Below, piece after piece: positions 1-16,249 of a stretch of 64,000 bases of DNA (position 1 is the stretch's first letter; each line of letters begins with the position of its first letter). Source of the DNA: Onchocerca volvulus (Eukaryota > Nematoda > Chromadorea > Rhabditida > Onchocercidae); contig HG738138.1 in NCBI GenBank assembly GCA_000499405.2, positions 13,207,208 to 13,271,207 on the forward strand, given 5' to 3'. Position numbers and translations under genes: made by a program. A model generated the notes under the pieces. The model saw nothing but the letters and a program-made list of their open reading frames with translations. It was not told the origin of the DNA and did not search any database.

Positions 1-275
1 CATGTATAAAATTTCTTTTGTTGATTTTCCGCATACGTTTTTATATATTACTTGATTTTCACAGTTATTATATTTTATATTTTTATAAGATTTTTGATAA
101 AGTAAGACACGATGAAAAAAATTTGCTTTGATGGAGCAGAAAATACTGGCAAGTGTCAAACAATCGATGAATGATACTTCGATTAGATTTCCTTTTCCTC
201 AAAGAATATGATGAGCAAAAAGTTCTTTTTGAGGCACTGAAATAAAAATGAAATTTTGGGAAAAAAATTAAATAC

Positions 276-3200
276 CTTAATAACTGTACCGCAATCAGAG
301 GATACAGTAGGTGGTGGAAAATTGATCGAAATCTGTTTGGCATTCTCAACAACCTGCGAACAAGTACTAAATCGTTCTGCAGCGTAAATAGCCCCCGTGT
401 ATGGTTCCTTGGTATTCACAATGAAACGTATTCCCTCATTAGTACACAATGCCATACCGCCAAATGGTGATTCTAGAAGTATTGATTTATTTATTTAGCT
501 AATTTGATCCTTAGTTTTCGTTTATCTAATTTTCTGCATGCATTAGTTCATTCATTATAATCTTATAGAATCGCATTAATTCACTCATTTGCTTGCACAG
601 AATTGGTTGATAAATGTAGTATTTTCGTGACAAATCGAGTAGTTCGCTTAGCATTAAATAAGTAATTGATTAATCAACCAATTGCTTTGCCTAAAATTAA
701 GCTACTTATGTTCAATAAGAGGACTAGTTCACATATAAGAGCATCAATAACTATCACTCATAAAACGAGCGATAAATAGGAAAACTAGTTTCTTCAAAAA
801 AAGATCCCAAATAAAAGTTTTCAGAAAAAAGAAAAAAAAAGATGTGCCGATGAAATTTATGGTCGAAGTTCCTTTGTCTTCCAAGCTGTAATTGACTAAT
901 ATGTAGGTGGAAAAAAATATTGGAACTGAAGACAGGCGAAGTGTGGATGAAAATGGAAAAACTGCAAGATGTAAGAAGAGAAAAATGGAAGAACCGCAGG
1001 ATATACGAAGAGGACTGAAGATCTAAAGCTGTCAAAGATATTAAAGACGAAAATTGATACTGTAGGAAAAAAGAAAAAAAAATCTGATTATCACTGCAAA
1101 TGTTCAATTTTTTTGAATAAAAAATTATCGTTGATTCCTGTGTTTCAAAGTATAAAATCAACGGACTATTGTTGATCATATTTTTGTCTTGCATGCTTTG
1201 TTATACTTCAATTGACTTACCACAGTTAAATTCATAAAAATCGGTTGAAGGATTTGATTTAACATTTGCATCCGAACGTCCAACCGAAAATACATAACAT
1301 GTCATTTGTGTGCGATCATAATTGATACTTTTGCAATTCAGATTCTGGAAGCACAACGATATGCAATCCGATAAGGTAACACCCTGAGCAGAAGCAACTG
1401 GTTGACCTTCTATTTGACTACCAATGAAACGCTCGAAGGCTGCCTGCTGACGACAAGTCGAGGAACTGAGATCCGCTGTAATTTTTCGAAATCACTTAAA
1501 TTGATACCAAAATTCCATTTGTTATCTGAATTCAAAAGCTATCACTCTTTCCCAATAACATCCATTTATAACTTTTGAAACAACAATTCGTCTCCAAATT
1601 AAACTGAGAGAATTATTAATTTTTACCTAAAACTGCTTCATTAATTTTAGCCTTTGAACAGAAAGTTTAACATTCGAAAACTCACCAGCAACGCAAACAG
1701 GTTCGTAGTAATCCTTGCCCTGTAAATGACCTTGCTGATCGGCCCTAGAGAATGTATCCTCATCGCTCACGATGCAATTCTTTTCGGATGGACTAAATTC
1801 CACGGAACGACAGAATGTATTCAAGGAATCCAGACACTTTTGTAAACAGAATGATTCTTGCGCCTCAACAGATTGCGTATGGTCATAAAAGTGTATTTCA
1901 AAATTGGTCGTTTTTACGAAAACTAGGTTGCCACCCGCTTCGCCACATCGATTTTGACCTAAAAAAATTAATTAAGTCAATCCCTTTCTTTTTTTCAGTT
2001 CAAAATATCGAAATACCTTAAATAAGAAGCAGCATACAACATCTATCTTTTATCTTCACACATTCTCCCAACTTCCTGACAAATAATAATGTTAGGTTTT
2101 GTTTTCATCCAAGATTTTCAATCTATAAACGCAAATTTTCTGGATAAAAATCTTGAGATTTTCAAAGTAATCCAGAATAAGAAAAATGCATATTATTGTT
2201 ACAGAAAAGCTTTCTTTGTTCCAGGTATTTGCAATCTTGCAAAAGTCCGAATTTGGTGGTTGGAATTCTTGTTTCAAGAAATCACATATATTGAAATTAA
2301 ACATTTGGTACATGCTTATCATTTAATTAGCAGTCATAATAATGATATATTTAAGAATACATTCATTTAATTCAGCATTCCTTCCACTCTCATTAATTCT
2401 TTTTCTATATGGGAGATTGATCTTCCGCACACTGGAAATCGTTCTCAATTTAAGTTTCCATTTTTCTATGAAGAGAAGAGGAAATCTTTTTAATTATTCA
2501 AGCAACTATAAACAAATTACGCGAAAGGCAGTTGTTGTCATAATAATCGACGGGTGAGTCGCTGTGTCGCAAATGACTTGGTTTGGAACGTCGATCTTCT
2601 GTTGATAATTCGCATAAATAAGTGTCATAATTGTAATTTACTGAACGACAAACAAATTCTTCTTCTTTAAGACATGCTGATAGGCATTGCTCACGTGATC
2701 CAACCTTAAAATATCATTTAATACATGAAAAAATCGAAGATTTGGGAATGCTAATTACAAATCATGTTTTGAAGAATGAAATTTATTTCATTTTGTTTTT
2801 AGCAAATCCAATCCTCTTTTAGGAAGAGAAGAACAAGAGAGATGGCGAGACTTAAGCTTTGTCTTTCACTAACTCAAATTTAATTAAATTTGATCAATCT
2901 CAGCCTACTCTCACTTTTTTCAGCTTTCTGATAACTTGAAATTATGTTTTATTGGTTCTTGTTTCGATGTCTTCCCTGTTAATTTACATACATCATTAGT
3001 TTTATCGAGTTACAAAATGTTGCTTATTTTTTGAAAAGGAATGAAAAACAGTATAATGACTCATGCCTTTATCGTCTTACAAGCTGCTTGCTTATCAGTA
3101 CCTGTCAGTACGTTTAAAAATGTCAAACTGAGAACAATTTCGAGCGAGAATACATTTTGAATAGCTAAACAAAATTAATCAATCTTTAAAACACTTAAAA

Positions 3201-3949
3201 CCGCTTTGTCTTCGAAAATGTAGCTTTTTAAAGGAGTTCTTCTAGAGAATATGGTATGGATTTTAAACTGCAACAATTGAAGAACATATCGCTGCATTTT
3301 TCGATTACCTAATTTTAGGCAAATCAAGGCTATCTTCAACTTTCATCAAGTAAGATACAGTCGTGAATAAGATCTGCCGCAGATGTATTTCTCACATAAC
3401 CACAATTTCAGCCTAAGTTGTTGTACCGGACACTCAGTCTCTATGCTAACTGTGATGATATCTGTCAAAAAAACACAATATCAACTGGAGTACCTGCACG
3501 GATTTACGAACGAATCCTTCCAGAGCGGTTTTTCGGGTGTGTTCAAATGAAAATGATCGGTAAGTACATGCTTCATGTGCGCTAACACCTGGGATGCATG
3601 TCTTCTCGTAGTAAAAATTATTTGCTGATGGATTTGGTGCCAGATTAGCGGTACCCGCTGGAGTGGCGGCATCGTCAAAGAAATAACACGTCTCACGACC
3701 GTCAAAATTAAATGAAGCACAGACTCGTTGAGCTCCCGTTGTTGGTTCAATGTTATTACGGCAATACTGAGCGCATGTGAGATCATGTCCGGCAGTAGAT
3801 ACGACAACCGGTGTTCCGGACAGCCGTGCCCGTGCTATGCGGACAAACGCTGTTGTTTCATGACTTCCGCACTCAAATACAGCCCAGCTTATCGTTGCAC
3901 ATGATGTTAGCAGCAGCAGCAATAATAATAATAAAGCACAAGACACCAT
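276..3949 (-). CDS. PAN/apple and ZP-domain apical extracellular matrix protein, NOAH/NompA-like (5' part, runs off left edge)
   Basis: Five exons on the minus strand join in phase: 3949-3494, 2704-2521, 1958-1686, 1475-1221 and 472-276, giving 455 codons before the window edge. The start ATG is followed by a leucine run that makes a clear signal peptide. Four cysteine-spaced PAN/apple modules follow (about residues 25-120, 121-215, 216-305 and 306-390); several end in the typical (F/D)YY..(N/T)C pattern. The last exon opens a zona pellucida domain (CTNEGIRF..., then VSSDCGT). PAN modules followed by ZP are the arrangement of nematode NOAH-1/NOAH-2 and fly NompA, which link epidermis or sensory endings to the cuticle. 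The rest of ZP, a furin site and a membrane anchor should lie to the left of the window. I cannot decide between NOAH-1 and NOAH-2. Confidence 0.85.
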
Positions 3950-3959
3950 TGATAATTAC

Positions 3960-3965
3960 CTGAAA
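3960..3965 (-). other. Candidate 3' splice (spliced-leader) acceptor of the PAN/ZP gene
   Basis: TTTCAG read on the minus strand ends 10 bases before the ATG at 3949. This spacing is typical of nematode trans-splice acceptors. It could also end a 5' untranslated exon. Confidence 0.5.
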
Positions 3966-6900
3966 TCCTGTATCTGGTTAGTCTTGGAGTGGATATGATC
4001 ACTGGCTATTTTAAGAGGGAAGAATGACTATAGTAGGTTGATACACTTAGTTAATATGATTCAAATGGCAAGTTGTGGTAGTTACTATTGGGATATGTAC
4101 TATGTATGGTACACACACCTTATCATTACACCTCTCTGTTAATTGTTTAGTCACTCCTCCTTGACCTCATTCCCTTCTTTCAATGGTCGTTCATCGGCCT
4201 AAATTTCTTTACATCTAAATACACATATCGATGATCGCATCATCATCATCTTCGATCATCCCTTCGCCCATCTTCCCAGAATCTTTAGTTCTTCAAGATC
4301 CGTGGATAACAGAATTCTGATCTCCAACTTCCTCCGAATTTCTCCCCTCAGTTCCTTCATTTATCAGAGATTGATGGTCATCCATTTCAGTATAACACAA
4401 GGGAAAATAATTTATCGACACATGGCAGTGTGTGTTCTCCAACGCAATTCTTCGTTGGAGTTGAGCAAGAAGCAAATTAACTTTTAATTATCTAAAGGAC
4501 AGTAACTGTGGTTAGCAATCATCTTAATATGATGCAAAGTCGAAAGTACTGACTTTAAACTTAGAATAGTAGTAAAATGGAAAGATACAGGACTCGAGAC
4601 CAACGGTGATGATTTAGTAGTGCGAGTTAATGGTGCATGATATCTTGCAGCAATAACAATAGAAAAGAATCTAAAGATAACTATAGCTTGCAAAAATTGG
4701 AGCAGTTGAAATACACAACTAAATTCGAAGCTCAGGCCGTGTGGTTGTAATCTTAATTTGCTCATTTTTCTCAGTGAAAAAAACTATTGTATTTAAGGAT
4801 GACTCGAAGACTTTATCTTCTATTTCTGCTTGTGCAATTGCCGTTTTATCAACCGGATCTCAAATAATGGGTTGCATTTTTCTATAAACCTATCTAAAAT
4901 ATTTATAGGAAAGTAACAGCTCAAACGACTATTCACTATTTTCCTGGTATTTCAAAGAGCGAATTCAAATTGCAACGATTGCAACAAATGAACAATTTGA
5001 GTAACATAAAAAGAAATGAAAGGAATTCCAAACATTTTAAAAGTTCGAATGCCTTATATATTTCATTTACTATGACATCTGCAAATTCAAGCTGGCCAAA
5101 TGTAAAACAACTCTTACCCTATCTTAAAGAAATGAACGTCTCAAAAGAAGTTCGAGATTACTGACATTTCCAATTTCTACAATTTAATTTTTGTGTTATT
5201 TGCAGTATATATTGAATAGAATTATCGAAATTAGCGATTAAAAAGGACGATATCTATTTAGTTCGGTGCTACCTCTTACTTTTTTTTTTTTTAATTCAGT
5301 AGTACTTCTCATTTTTCTGGCTACATCACATAATACACTTCTAGCGATATTTCGATAGAGCTCTTAGCACGATATATCATTTTTTCGATTATTTAAAATT
5401 CTGGCAGGTTTTTTTTTCAATTTAAAAAACATATTTCTTGGTTTTTAAAAATCATCCAAGATAGTTATTTAAGTAAATTCAGTCAATTTATGTAATCGAT
5501 TAAATTAAATCGAGTCAATTAAAAGTAATCATTTTTCATATAACGGATTTGAAAAAAGAATCCAACCAGTTGCGAGAGCACAAGGAATGTTGTACATCTT
5601 TTCTTTTCTCCGTCTACTAGCCCTTCCTCCTCCCACACACTTCAACCGCTAAATGTTGTTCGTAAAGGGTTAAACGTCCTTGACCGGAAAACAGTGTTAC
5701 CTGATTTGTTATACATACATAACAAATATCTCATACTCATTCCGCCAACAAATGTCATATTTTTGCCTATTTATAAACTGAAAATAGCGCACGAAGTCGA
5801 TGAGATACGCAGCCTTTCAACGATTTTATAAGATTGCCTCCGTCAGATGCTGTTTGAGTATTCTCCCAACAACTAATGCCAACACTACTCAGAGAGATCC
5901 AATTACAGTAAGTGAAAAGCTCCAACATTTATATTAAAAAACCCAACATCCAATTGTAGGTATCCTCAAACTTCGCAGTAAACGAAAAATTCAGGAAGTT
6001 AACAACGGAGATTCCTAAAAGAAATCGTAGCTATCCAATATTTAAGTCCGACCATATAAGTTTATGTTAACTGCATTCTGAATAGTTAAGTCGGAATATT
6101 GTGCCACATCATATTTTTCATATAATAATCTATTCATCAGGTACCCTCGAAGTTGTACAATTTGATGGGAAATATATTCCGCTATGATAAGCTTCATCTT
6201 ATATTTTAATCTGTTTCAGTGCACTGGAAGCGTTTTTTTCTCTTTATTTCATAGACGAGACTCCATGTAGCAACTATGGTGCCAAGATAAAGAAAATCCA
6301 TGCAACTGTTTCATGATTTATGGTGTCAACAGTGAATGCTACTTGATCGAAATTTCAAACTGTATTACCTGGTTAACTCCATTGTGCACGACGATTTCGC
6401 AAATATATGAATTTGTGCTACACATTAGCAAAATTTGTTTATTGTCAACGGTCAAGCAAGTATAATTAAAAAAAATAAAAACAATTTAGATGGAAAGTGA
6501 GGGTAAAAGAAAGATGAATGAATATATAAATGTATGTTCCCTACATAACATCGCTTTAATAATTACGAAAGGGAGAGAAGATGAATAAAGCTCAGTTTGA
6601 GAATTATTCCCAGAGCAAAAAAAAAAAAGAAGCAAAACAAACCGATATGATAATAACAACAGAAAAAATGGAGCAGTAGCAGTTTTTTGGTAGCAACTTA
6701 TAGCGAGCATATTATAAAATACATTACAATAGGGCTGAATGATTCTGCTATGCTACTAGGAAAATACTTCTAGTGAAGCAATTGCAAAATTTCGGAGCCT
6801 TCGGGACCACTTCATCACAAGCTATACTGAAGCAGACGGACATAAATCTAGTGATAATTATCATTCTTAAAACATATTCTGCTTAAAATATGCTTCGAAT

Positions 6901-7732
6901 TATATAAGTATCCAACAAGAGCGTAATCTGAATTGACAATAAATATCTTGGAAAACTATTAAATAGAGATTAGTGATCGCCCAACTGTATCTGCAATGAA
7001 AATGAAAAGATCCTCGCTCTGGTTTTTTCACGGTAAGCTGGAAAAAACAATAATGCATTCTGGTGGCAAACAAACAAAACTCGATTTTCAAATTCCAACA
7101 AAACCACCATGTAAGCAATGAAAGAGATATAAATGATAAAACTAATTTTAGTAAGACAAGCACTTATCTTCTAATTAAACTTCCTAAATTTGGAGGCAAG
7201 TTTCTGAATTTTTTGAAATGATCAAAAATATTAATTCACTGGACAGCTAGAGGATGGGAGAGAATATAGATACAAACAATTGGAAAGTGGCAGCGATAGT
7301 ATCTGGAAGTTGCGAGTGGATTCGCTGTCCATATCATCCATGTAAACCTCAGTGAAAGATTACGAGAAGAGTTAATGAAACTAAATATAAATTAAACAAA
7401 CAAACAAATTATGTGTGAGATGCAGGGATCATTAAATCTGATTAAATTAATAACACAATGGTACGCATGACAGATCATATAATAGCAGCAAAAATTGAGA
7501 AATAATCATCAGTTGATTGACTGCTACATAGGAAAAACCTGCCTGATGACGTAGCCACTTTTTTCTCATGAATCTAAAAACAATTATGGGAATGATACCA
7601 TTAAAAAGACCAAACCTAAAAAAAGTTGTAATTCCAACCGTTCCCCAACATTCTTTACTCAAATTTAACTTAAAATACTTAACATTTTAGTCAAAATCAT
7701 CAATACAAATGAATCAAAACTGCATGTGGCAC
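3966..7732. other. Intergenic region, no gene recognised
   Basis: AT-rich non-coding stretch between the 5' end of the PAN/ZP gene and the 3' end of the G-alpha gene. It contains short homopolymer runs and several frames of 60-95 codons with no recognisable domain, no Cys or Gly pattern and no supporting splice structure. The upstream region of the PAN/ZP gene and the 3' untranslated region of the G-alpha gene must lie at its two ends. Confidence 0.6.
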
Positions 7733-10113
<2,381 letters not shown>

Positions 10114-10220
10114 TGTTCACCTTTCTTTTAAATTAGACTATGATCTAAAGATAACCAAGGAAGAAAAACATCGTAAAATTTCTTCGTTCCTACGGTTTGC
10201 CTGAAAGTATCCTCATAGTC

Positions 10221-10302
10221 ATTTAATCGTTTTGTTCTTATAGACTGGTGAAATCTCATAATAATGAGATTTCACCATTCTATAAGAACAAAACGATTAA
10301 AT
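10221..10302. repeat. Near-perfect 39-base inverted repeat with 4-base loop
   Basis: Arms 10221-10259 and 10264-10302 are reverse complements with one mismatch in 39 positions, separated by four bases. It lies 108 bases upstream of the G-alpha start codon. It could be a folded regulatory RNA hairpin, a small palindromic element, or a snap-back cloning or assembly artefact. Confidence 0.9.
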
Positions 10303-13232
10303 AGTATATAACCATACAGAAAAGGCCAGATAAGATATTCAAGAAGGAAGGATTATCTAATCCATTATTCGCAGAAAAAACGAATTCCTCTCGTCGTCCC
10401 TTACGATAAGAAATTCACAACAGAAAAAAATGATTTATTATAAAGAAGTTAATCGTTTGGTACTAACAATAAGTTCCTATTCGAGATTTTAATAAAGATT
10501 TAAGGTAACATTGAATGAACAGAATAAAAGAAGATGTGAACTAGCAAAGAATCAATATCATCAATGAGGTAACCACGATTAACAAAAATCACTATCATTA
10601 ATAAGATAATCATGATTATCATGATTATTATTATAATATATATGTCATTACCACTAATCTATTACAAACATGATCAGCATAAATCGCTTGTTTGCAAAAT
10701 CATTCATAAAAAGCTTCATTTCTGCCATTAATTTCTCGCTGAGGACAATTTGATCCTCTTTGCATGAATTTTTGGTTCACAATCAAAAAATTGTCCATTA
10801 TTATTCACTTAATAAAAAAGGAGTAAATGAAAAGTAAAAGAAAGAGGAAAAAAGTAAAGAAAAGTAAAAAAATAAAAAAAACAACAGATTGCTAACATAT
10901 CTCAAGCCAGGATTTTCCGCGTTCTCTCTCCCTCTTTCTCTCGGATCTAAATCTGAAAGATGAACAAGACACAGCTTCTTTTTTATGCACTTATTTATCC
11001 ATCCTTCAGTAGTAAAATCATCATAATTACCACTGGTATAATTTAACGGTGTTACCGTTATTATTGTCACAGTCGCTATCAACGAAATTATTCGTGATAA
11101 TCAACAATACCCATTTCACCCTCGCCTTATCACTGCTTGAAATATTAGCCGCATGTATTTGAAACATGATAAGCAATGAACTGTTAAGAAGTATTACTCC
11201 AAGAGAATTTATAAGTCATTACCCATCAGGACATCTCAGGCACTCAACAAAACAGCTTCTTAGAAAATGTCACATTCAGAACGGACATCCACCACATCTT
11301 CCTTCCGAACCATTAAGTCCAGAGCTCAGTGAAAATCATTGTCTCAAAATTATTAATTCATAATAACACCATACTTCTCCATTTTAATTGTCGGAGATGA
11401 AAGTATCGGAGTAATGGGTCACTTCGTACCCTCCACCTTCCCTCCGCTTTATGGCACCTGTCCATTCACTCTAATTCTAACCAATTTATATAAATGCATA
11501 TTTATATAATGACGTCAAGGAATAACTACATTTCACAGCTAGAATGAAGAGGAAAAGAAAAAGGGAAAAAGTGAGATAAGTTCTCTTCTCTAATCGTTAT
11601 CAGCGGATAGAACAATCGCCTGAAGGCTAGTACACTCCATTATACTCCCGAGATCATTCTTTGCCTATAATAGCAGTAGCACCATACTACTATAAGGTAG
11701 ATGACACAACAACGAAACGTGATCTTTACTAAAATTTTATTTTTGTTCCTCGGCATGACTCTTATTCCACGAATTTGAATGGTAGTTTCAGAAGTTAAAA
11801 CTCTCATGGCGGATTTCCTACTTCAATAACTTTCTTTTCTTTGATAAGATGGAAAATACGACGATTACGACCGCAATTCGCAAACTGTTAATCGCTGCTA
11901 AAAAGCATTACTTGCCGCGCCATTTGACAGACCATAAAGGCAATCATGCAAATGCAAATATACAGTCATCCATCTATTCCACATCGAATTTTCGCTCTCC
12001 TTTTATTGAAACTCATAATCAATGTTTATTAGTAAGTCGTAATTTTTTTTTTATATTTCGTAGTAATTAACAATTCTGATTAGTGTAAATTTGCCTATGG
12101 TGATAAATAATTATAATTTATTGTGGCATTTAATTCTTAGTTTGATTACAACTTTGAGGGTGTCAACTGCGATTTTCTAAAACCATTTCGTTTATTATGT
12201 ATCATATATAGAAAAGAAATAACAGTTATCCTACTATATATACATATATATCCTAATTCATTATTGTGGTGAGGCCTCATCTTCTCCAGAAAATTGGTTA
12301 TGTCCCAATGACAATGCACTACTGAAGCCGAATAGAAAGAATAAGGATCGAAAAAATTTCTATAAAATTGCTCGAACAGACTTATTGAGACATCACTTAA
12401 GAAAAGTGTCTAAACATGTCCGAAAATATTAAACATAGTGATGTGACTTCCAGTATCTCCTTCGAACGGTTTTTTTTTTTCTTAAAAATTCAGTTTTATA
12501 TCTTCTTTTTCGACCACTTATTTAGTTTTTTAACATTTAGATGAAAATAATTGAAGTATTTTTAAAAAAAAACACATTTTTACTCGAAAGATTGATCTGA
12601 TGAAAGCAACACTCTCATGGGCTTAGGTGTAAATCATAGCGTTATTCCGGAAAACTTTATCCCATGCACGTGGCACTACCACAACTTCATATTTCTGGGA
12701 TGAGAAAAGTTTAAAATATTTCAATGTATTTTTGAAAGTTCATCTTAAAAGTGTTCGAAGTATCTCCATCTAAACATACACAAATATAATAAGCAGTCAA
12801 AAAAGACATAAAACACAATTTTCAAAAAAAAAAAAATTTTAATAACAGCAATATAATTGCCATGCTTAAAAGAAACTAAAAGTTCTTTATGAAATACTTT
12901 CTTTAATCAAAGAATACCCCAAACTAACAAATCGAATTGAATTACTGATGATTAACATTTAAATATCCAGAACTACTCGTTTCCTAGAGCAAATGTTAAG
13001 ATCTAGAGTGTGGTGGTAAGGCTCTGCAACAAAGAATTACTATTGCGCTTAACAAGCAAGATTGTGCAAACTTCCGGAAATTCAGTTCCAATTCTAAATA
13101 GAAACCACAAATTAAAGGTAATTCATTCTAATCTAACGAAGTGCACTGCATAACAAATCAAGCAAACGAGCAAGTAGGATTTTTCCGAATAAGTGAATGG
13201 CACAAGACAGATATAGTAATACAAGCTTTGTC
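10303..13232. other. Intergenic region, no gene recognised
   Basis: Between the G-alpha 5' end and the SLC5 3' end. It is AT-rich, with poly-A and poly-T runs (for example around 12470 and 12825) and short frames without recognisable domains. Promoter elements of the G-alpha gene are probably at its left end but cannot be pinpointed. Confidence 0.55.
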
Positions 13233-16218
13233 TCATTTGATAGTCCCCAGTGGAATCTCTCCATCCTTCCTTATTCCAGAAGCGTAATCCAGTATAATTT
13301 CCTAAGATCACGGAGAATTAAATTTTTTTAATACGAAAATTACGTCAAAAACAAATAAAAATGAGTAAAAATTAAAATTAATTCAGTAAGCCAATTTGCA
13401 TTTAGGATATTTTTATGACATCGTGACAGATTTCTGATTTCCAACAGATAAATAATTATCAATAAAAGTGAAATGATAACAAATACAGTTATAAAAACTG
13501 ACAATACCTTTCGTTTACGTGTTGATTGAAATAAAGGTGATAGCAGTTTTGCTTCCACTGAGAAGTGTTCGTTATATCCTGAAATCATTAAATAACAAAT
13601 TTGTTCGAAAAATAAAACTTGATATATATCTGACATTTTTGAAAAGTCCAAAAATACCTGAAAAGCATTGCACAATATGTGCAACAATGAATGCAACCAG
13701 CAAAGCACAGATACTGTAGTACTGGTAGGAAATACGGAATAGCTGAATTAACCATGAATTACTGAAAAGTGAGTAATAATATGTAGCGCAATTTCTTAAT
13801 TAATAATTTGGAAGGCTAAATTTCAGTTTGAACATAGGATAAACTACACAACACAAATGTTAAATGTGAAATAGCATACCTTTGTAAAGGAAAGACCAAT
13901 CCATACTCCGGTTTTTGAACAAATTCTAAAGTGACGTTATTTTCTTCACAAGTTTCATTAATTGGTAAACCAACGGGTCTTACATGGTTTAGCAATGCAC
14001 CAGCAGCAATAAAAACGCAGAATACTGTTGACGCCAGCTGAGCTAAAATTCTGTCTTAAACTCAGTAGGTCATATATCTTCAAATCTTCCAACTAATTTT
14101 ACTGTCATGATTTTATCGTAAAACTTTATTTCTTAATTCTGTATGTTTCTGCATACTAACCAGTAAAAGCCGCCAATCCTTTAATTTTTGGGAAAAACAT
14201 GCCCAGGCAAAAGACACTCAACACGGGTCCTCCAGCAATTCCGAATATTGAAAATGAGACCTGTAAAAAAAGAAAAAAGTGTGTAAGTTGTTACGGAGTT
14301 ATGAAAAAAAATTTTGTGACCGAATAAAGTGATCTTTATGACTAGCATGGTGAAGCCTAACCTGCAGTACCATCGTATCCATTATGCTGCAAAGATAAGC
14401 GATTACCATTGATAAACAACAAAACAGTAACGCTGAAAAATAGTTACTTTAAAATGAAAAAAGTGGAAATTTTCGATATTAAGCTTGAAATCAAAAAAAA
14501 GAAAAAATTAATTAAACAAAGGCATACGCAGATAACGCGCTAATAAGATGCTAGTTTTTAGTTCCATTGGTTCGTGTTTTTGTACCTTCATTTGGAACTG
14601 CTTAATAACATCTTCGATGAATACTGCAGCGAGAGCGCTGTACGAAGCTGAGGCCGTACTAAGAATAAACGAATATTGCAATTTTACCTTTGAAACAAGT
14701 ACATCAGGAAATCTAATTTCTACTAAACGGTACATGGATTAAAAATGAAATGGAATAATTTATGGCATTTCAACTTCGGAAGTGTATTCGCGTGAAATAT
14801 TCAGAAAACATTATTATTTCAAACTTACCTTACACCTGCGCTATAAACGGATGCCGTAAAAAGTCCAACCATTCCGGATATTGTGGATAGCTCATCAACA
14901 ACGAAATAAGGAAAAAGCTGTAAAATAGAAACAAATTTATAAATATCTCACAAAGCAATACATAATGATTAATGCAAAGAACAGCAAATATGTAAAAGTA
15001 TTTTTGCATATTAAATTCAAAATAAAATAAGAACATTACAATACTTGCTTGGTCTTTTGACTGCAGGACGGGGTTACAATCAAAGTATTTATGGTATAAT
15101 ATCAGGCCTGCACCAATATATGTCGTAAGAATCAGAAAATTGAAGGGAACATTTAGCAGAATGACCCTAAATATGATTCCATATATTATAATCAATAGGG
15201 TAACGAAAAATAAGCTCATGAAAAAATTTACCACTGAGCAGATCTAAGAGAACTCATTGCCATATAACGCTGGACTGTAAGTTGATTCGCTGCAAAAAGA
15301 CACAATATATTTCCTGTACCACCAATAATCAAGGACCAAACCGAGTGTCGGATACGTGGATCAATTCGAAAACTGCAAACAATTGAAAACTATTGAGGTG
15401 TAGCATATGAAATATATTACTTTCCGTAAGATCGACCGCACAAATAAACTTTGTTGAAACTTTGGATTATTTTTGACCCTCCTCACCATTCTTTTTTTTT
15501 TTTTTTCATGATTTTTCTAATTACTGTTGGAGTTCATTTCAATATTAATTTTACTCGACACTTCGTACAAAAGCATAAATCAAAGGCTTACTCAAATAAC
15601 TGTAGACGACCTCCAGCAACAGCAGTTTCTAAAATATTATTAAAACCGAAGTGATACAAACTGATTGAAAAAATCAGTACCATATTCGCTAAAATTAATG
15701 CCATTTGTAAAGCCGAAGTATAGATGCTTGCTTTTGCACCCCCCTGAAAGCTAGACATGAATCAGTCGAAAGAACTGCGTTTAATTAAAGCATTCCTCTT
15801 CAGTACAGCTACTTACCAACGTCACATACAATGCGGCAAGAACTGCTGTAATAAAAATTGATACAGATAACGGAATAGAAATAACTGTAGATAATGCAAG
15901 CGCTGGTGCATACAATGCCACACTAACATAAAGCCAAGTCTGCAAGTAGAGAATGTTATTTTGAAAGGAAATTTAATTCATTAACAATGAAGAAGTCGAA
16001 AGAGACTGAGTTTATCATTCAGTTTATCACTCACTTAGTCTCTTTCGACTTCTTCATCAGTAATTTACTTTCATTCGCCATAATTTTAGTCTTACTATTA
16101 AACCTGTTTCATAATTTATGCGCATTCCCATATAATTTCGTATCTTTTACACAAAACTTTCATCATGCAATAGATGGAGATCTGAACAACAACACATTTC
16201 CAATATTAGCAGATTGTC

Positions 16219-16249
<31 letters not shown>

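Noticed and set aside
754..1194. Minus-strand 146-codon frame overlapping the PAN/ZP gene introns
   Set aside because: Composition is Phe/Ser/Leu-rich as expected from AT-rich purine tracts read in antisense; it lies in an intron between well-phased exons and has no domain.
4970..5164. Plus-strand 64-codon polar frame
   Set aside because: Isolated, low-complexity Asn/Lys/Ser composition typical of AT-rich chance frames.
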